Notes under the pieces: generated by a model | Database searches by the model: none | What the model was told of the DNA's origin: nothing | What the model saw: the letters and a program-made list of their open reading frames with translations, nothing else | Program-made: the position numbers and the translations under genes | Assembly: GCA_015523645.1 (NCBI GenBank) | Contig: WAJY01000115.1 | Span: 1-13,408, forward strand | Origin: Geoglobus sp. | Lineage (GTDB): Archaea; Halobacteriota; Archaeoglobi; Archaeoglobales; Archaeoglobaceae | Direction: 5' to 3' | DNA length: 13,408 nt | In this document: in pieces, positions 13,015-13,408 of the stretch | Position numbering within the stretch: the first letter of the stretch is position 1 | Layout: the number at the start of each line of letters is the position of its first letter

Positions 13015-13408
13015 TTATCTTTCAATGCCAAAAAGACAGCACATAACAGGATCCTGCAAAAATAGGTCTCCTGTATATACCATTGCTCTGTATCTACACC
13101 CTCCTCTGCATTCATCAACAAAGCTGCACTTGCATTTAAGCTCCTCAACACTCCATATGTATTCCCTCTTCATCCTTTCCCAGCAAACATCAAGCCCCTC
13201 TAAAACACTGCCAACTCCAGTTTCAAAAAAACCGCATTTGGTAACAAAGCCTTGTGGTGTGATGGAGCAAAAGTGAGCTCCACATGCAAAACCCTTAGCA
13301 CTGCATTGGGCTAACTCTCCAAATCCGAAGCTGGTAATTATTTGCCTTATCTCATTCAGGCTTGGAATTATCTCCCTTTCTGTTGTCGGAACATCAATCA
13401 TCCATCTC
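13015..13408 (-). CDS. radical SAM protein, C-terminal SPASM domain (5' end beyond the window)
   Basis: The frame is open through the right edge (residues R-W precede the first visible Met), so only the C-terminal part of about 130 residues is seen. Numbered from that Met, the cysteines match a SPASM auxiliary-cluster domain: C40-x10-G51-x4-C56, then C90-x-C92-x5-C98-x3-C102 (ECRGGCR), and a final C121-C122 pair near the end (PVMCCLFG). SPASM proteins bind extra [4Fe-4S] clusters and modify peptides or, in the AhbC/AhbD enzymes, heme precursors. The radical SAM CxxxCxxC core must lie upstream, outside the window. The C-x-C spacing is one residue shorter than the common C-x2-C. The cytochrome context makes a heme-pathway role attractive, but nothing visible decides it. 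Confidence 0.78.
   Translation of the reverse strand, partial: RWMIDVPTTEREIIPSLNEIRQIITSFGFGELAQCSAKGFACGAHFCSITPQGFVTKCGFFETGVGSVLEGLDVCWERMKREYIWSVEELKCKCSFVDECRGGCRYRAMVYTGDLFLQDPVMCCLFGIER

Overview
The window looks like chromosomal DNA of a hyperthermophilic or anaerobic archaeon, most likely of the Archaeoglobi (Archaeoglobus/Geoglobus/Ferroglobus type). This is inferred from archaeal TATA boxes with leaderless or very short leaders, HdrB/HdrC-type iron-sulfur subunits, a PGF-CTERM (archaeosortase-type) protein tail, an archaeal-style cytochrome c maturation locus, and a tRNA gene without encoded CCA. The species cannot be fixed from the sequence alone.

Layout. Positions 1-489 hold two plus-strand genes of unknown function, the first cut by the window edge. 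Positions 467-4137 are four minus-strand genes: hdrC-hdrB (overlapping), then argJ (own promoter) and a flavin amine-oxidase-like protein. Positions 4248-6013 look like the scar of an integrated element: a tRNA 3'-end-like fragment, a tyrosine integrase broken by two compensating frameshifts, a RelE/ParE-type toxin-antitoxin pair, and an intact tRNA-Ala(GGC). Positions 6013-6713 have no convincing gene.

Positions 6720-9944 are a cytochrome c module: a small secreted monoheme cytochrome with an EF-hand-like loop and a PGF-CTERM tail, then an operon of a CcmH-like thiol protein, the heme lyase CcmF, and a second CcmH-like protein. Convergent to it (9941-10938) is a two-gene operon encoding a BlaI/MecI/CopY-family repressor and a membrane zinc peptidase resembling a BlaR1 core without its sensor domain. 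The same 19-bp inverted repeat, TTTTAC-N7-GTAAAA (one mismatch in the third copy), lies in the promoters of the cytochrome gene, the ccm operon and the repressor gene. In the first two it sits just after the TATA box and 2 bp before an identical ribosome binding site. The best overall reading is a protease-controlled repressor regulon for cytochrome c production.

Positions 11046-13408 hold a dihydrolipoamide-dehydrogenase-like flavoprotein, a DUF2249-like/zinc-ribbon cysteine-rich protein, and the C-terminal SPASM domain of a radical SAM enzyme cut by the window edge.
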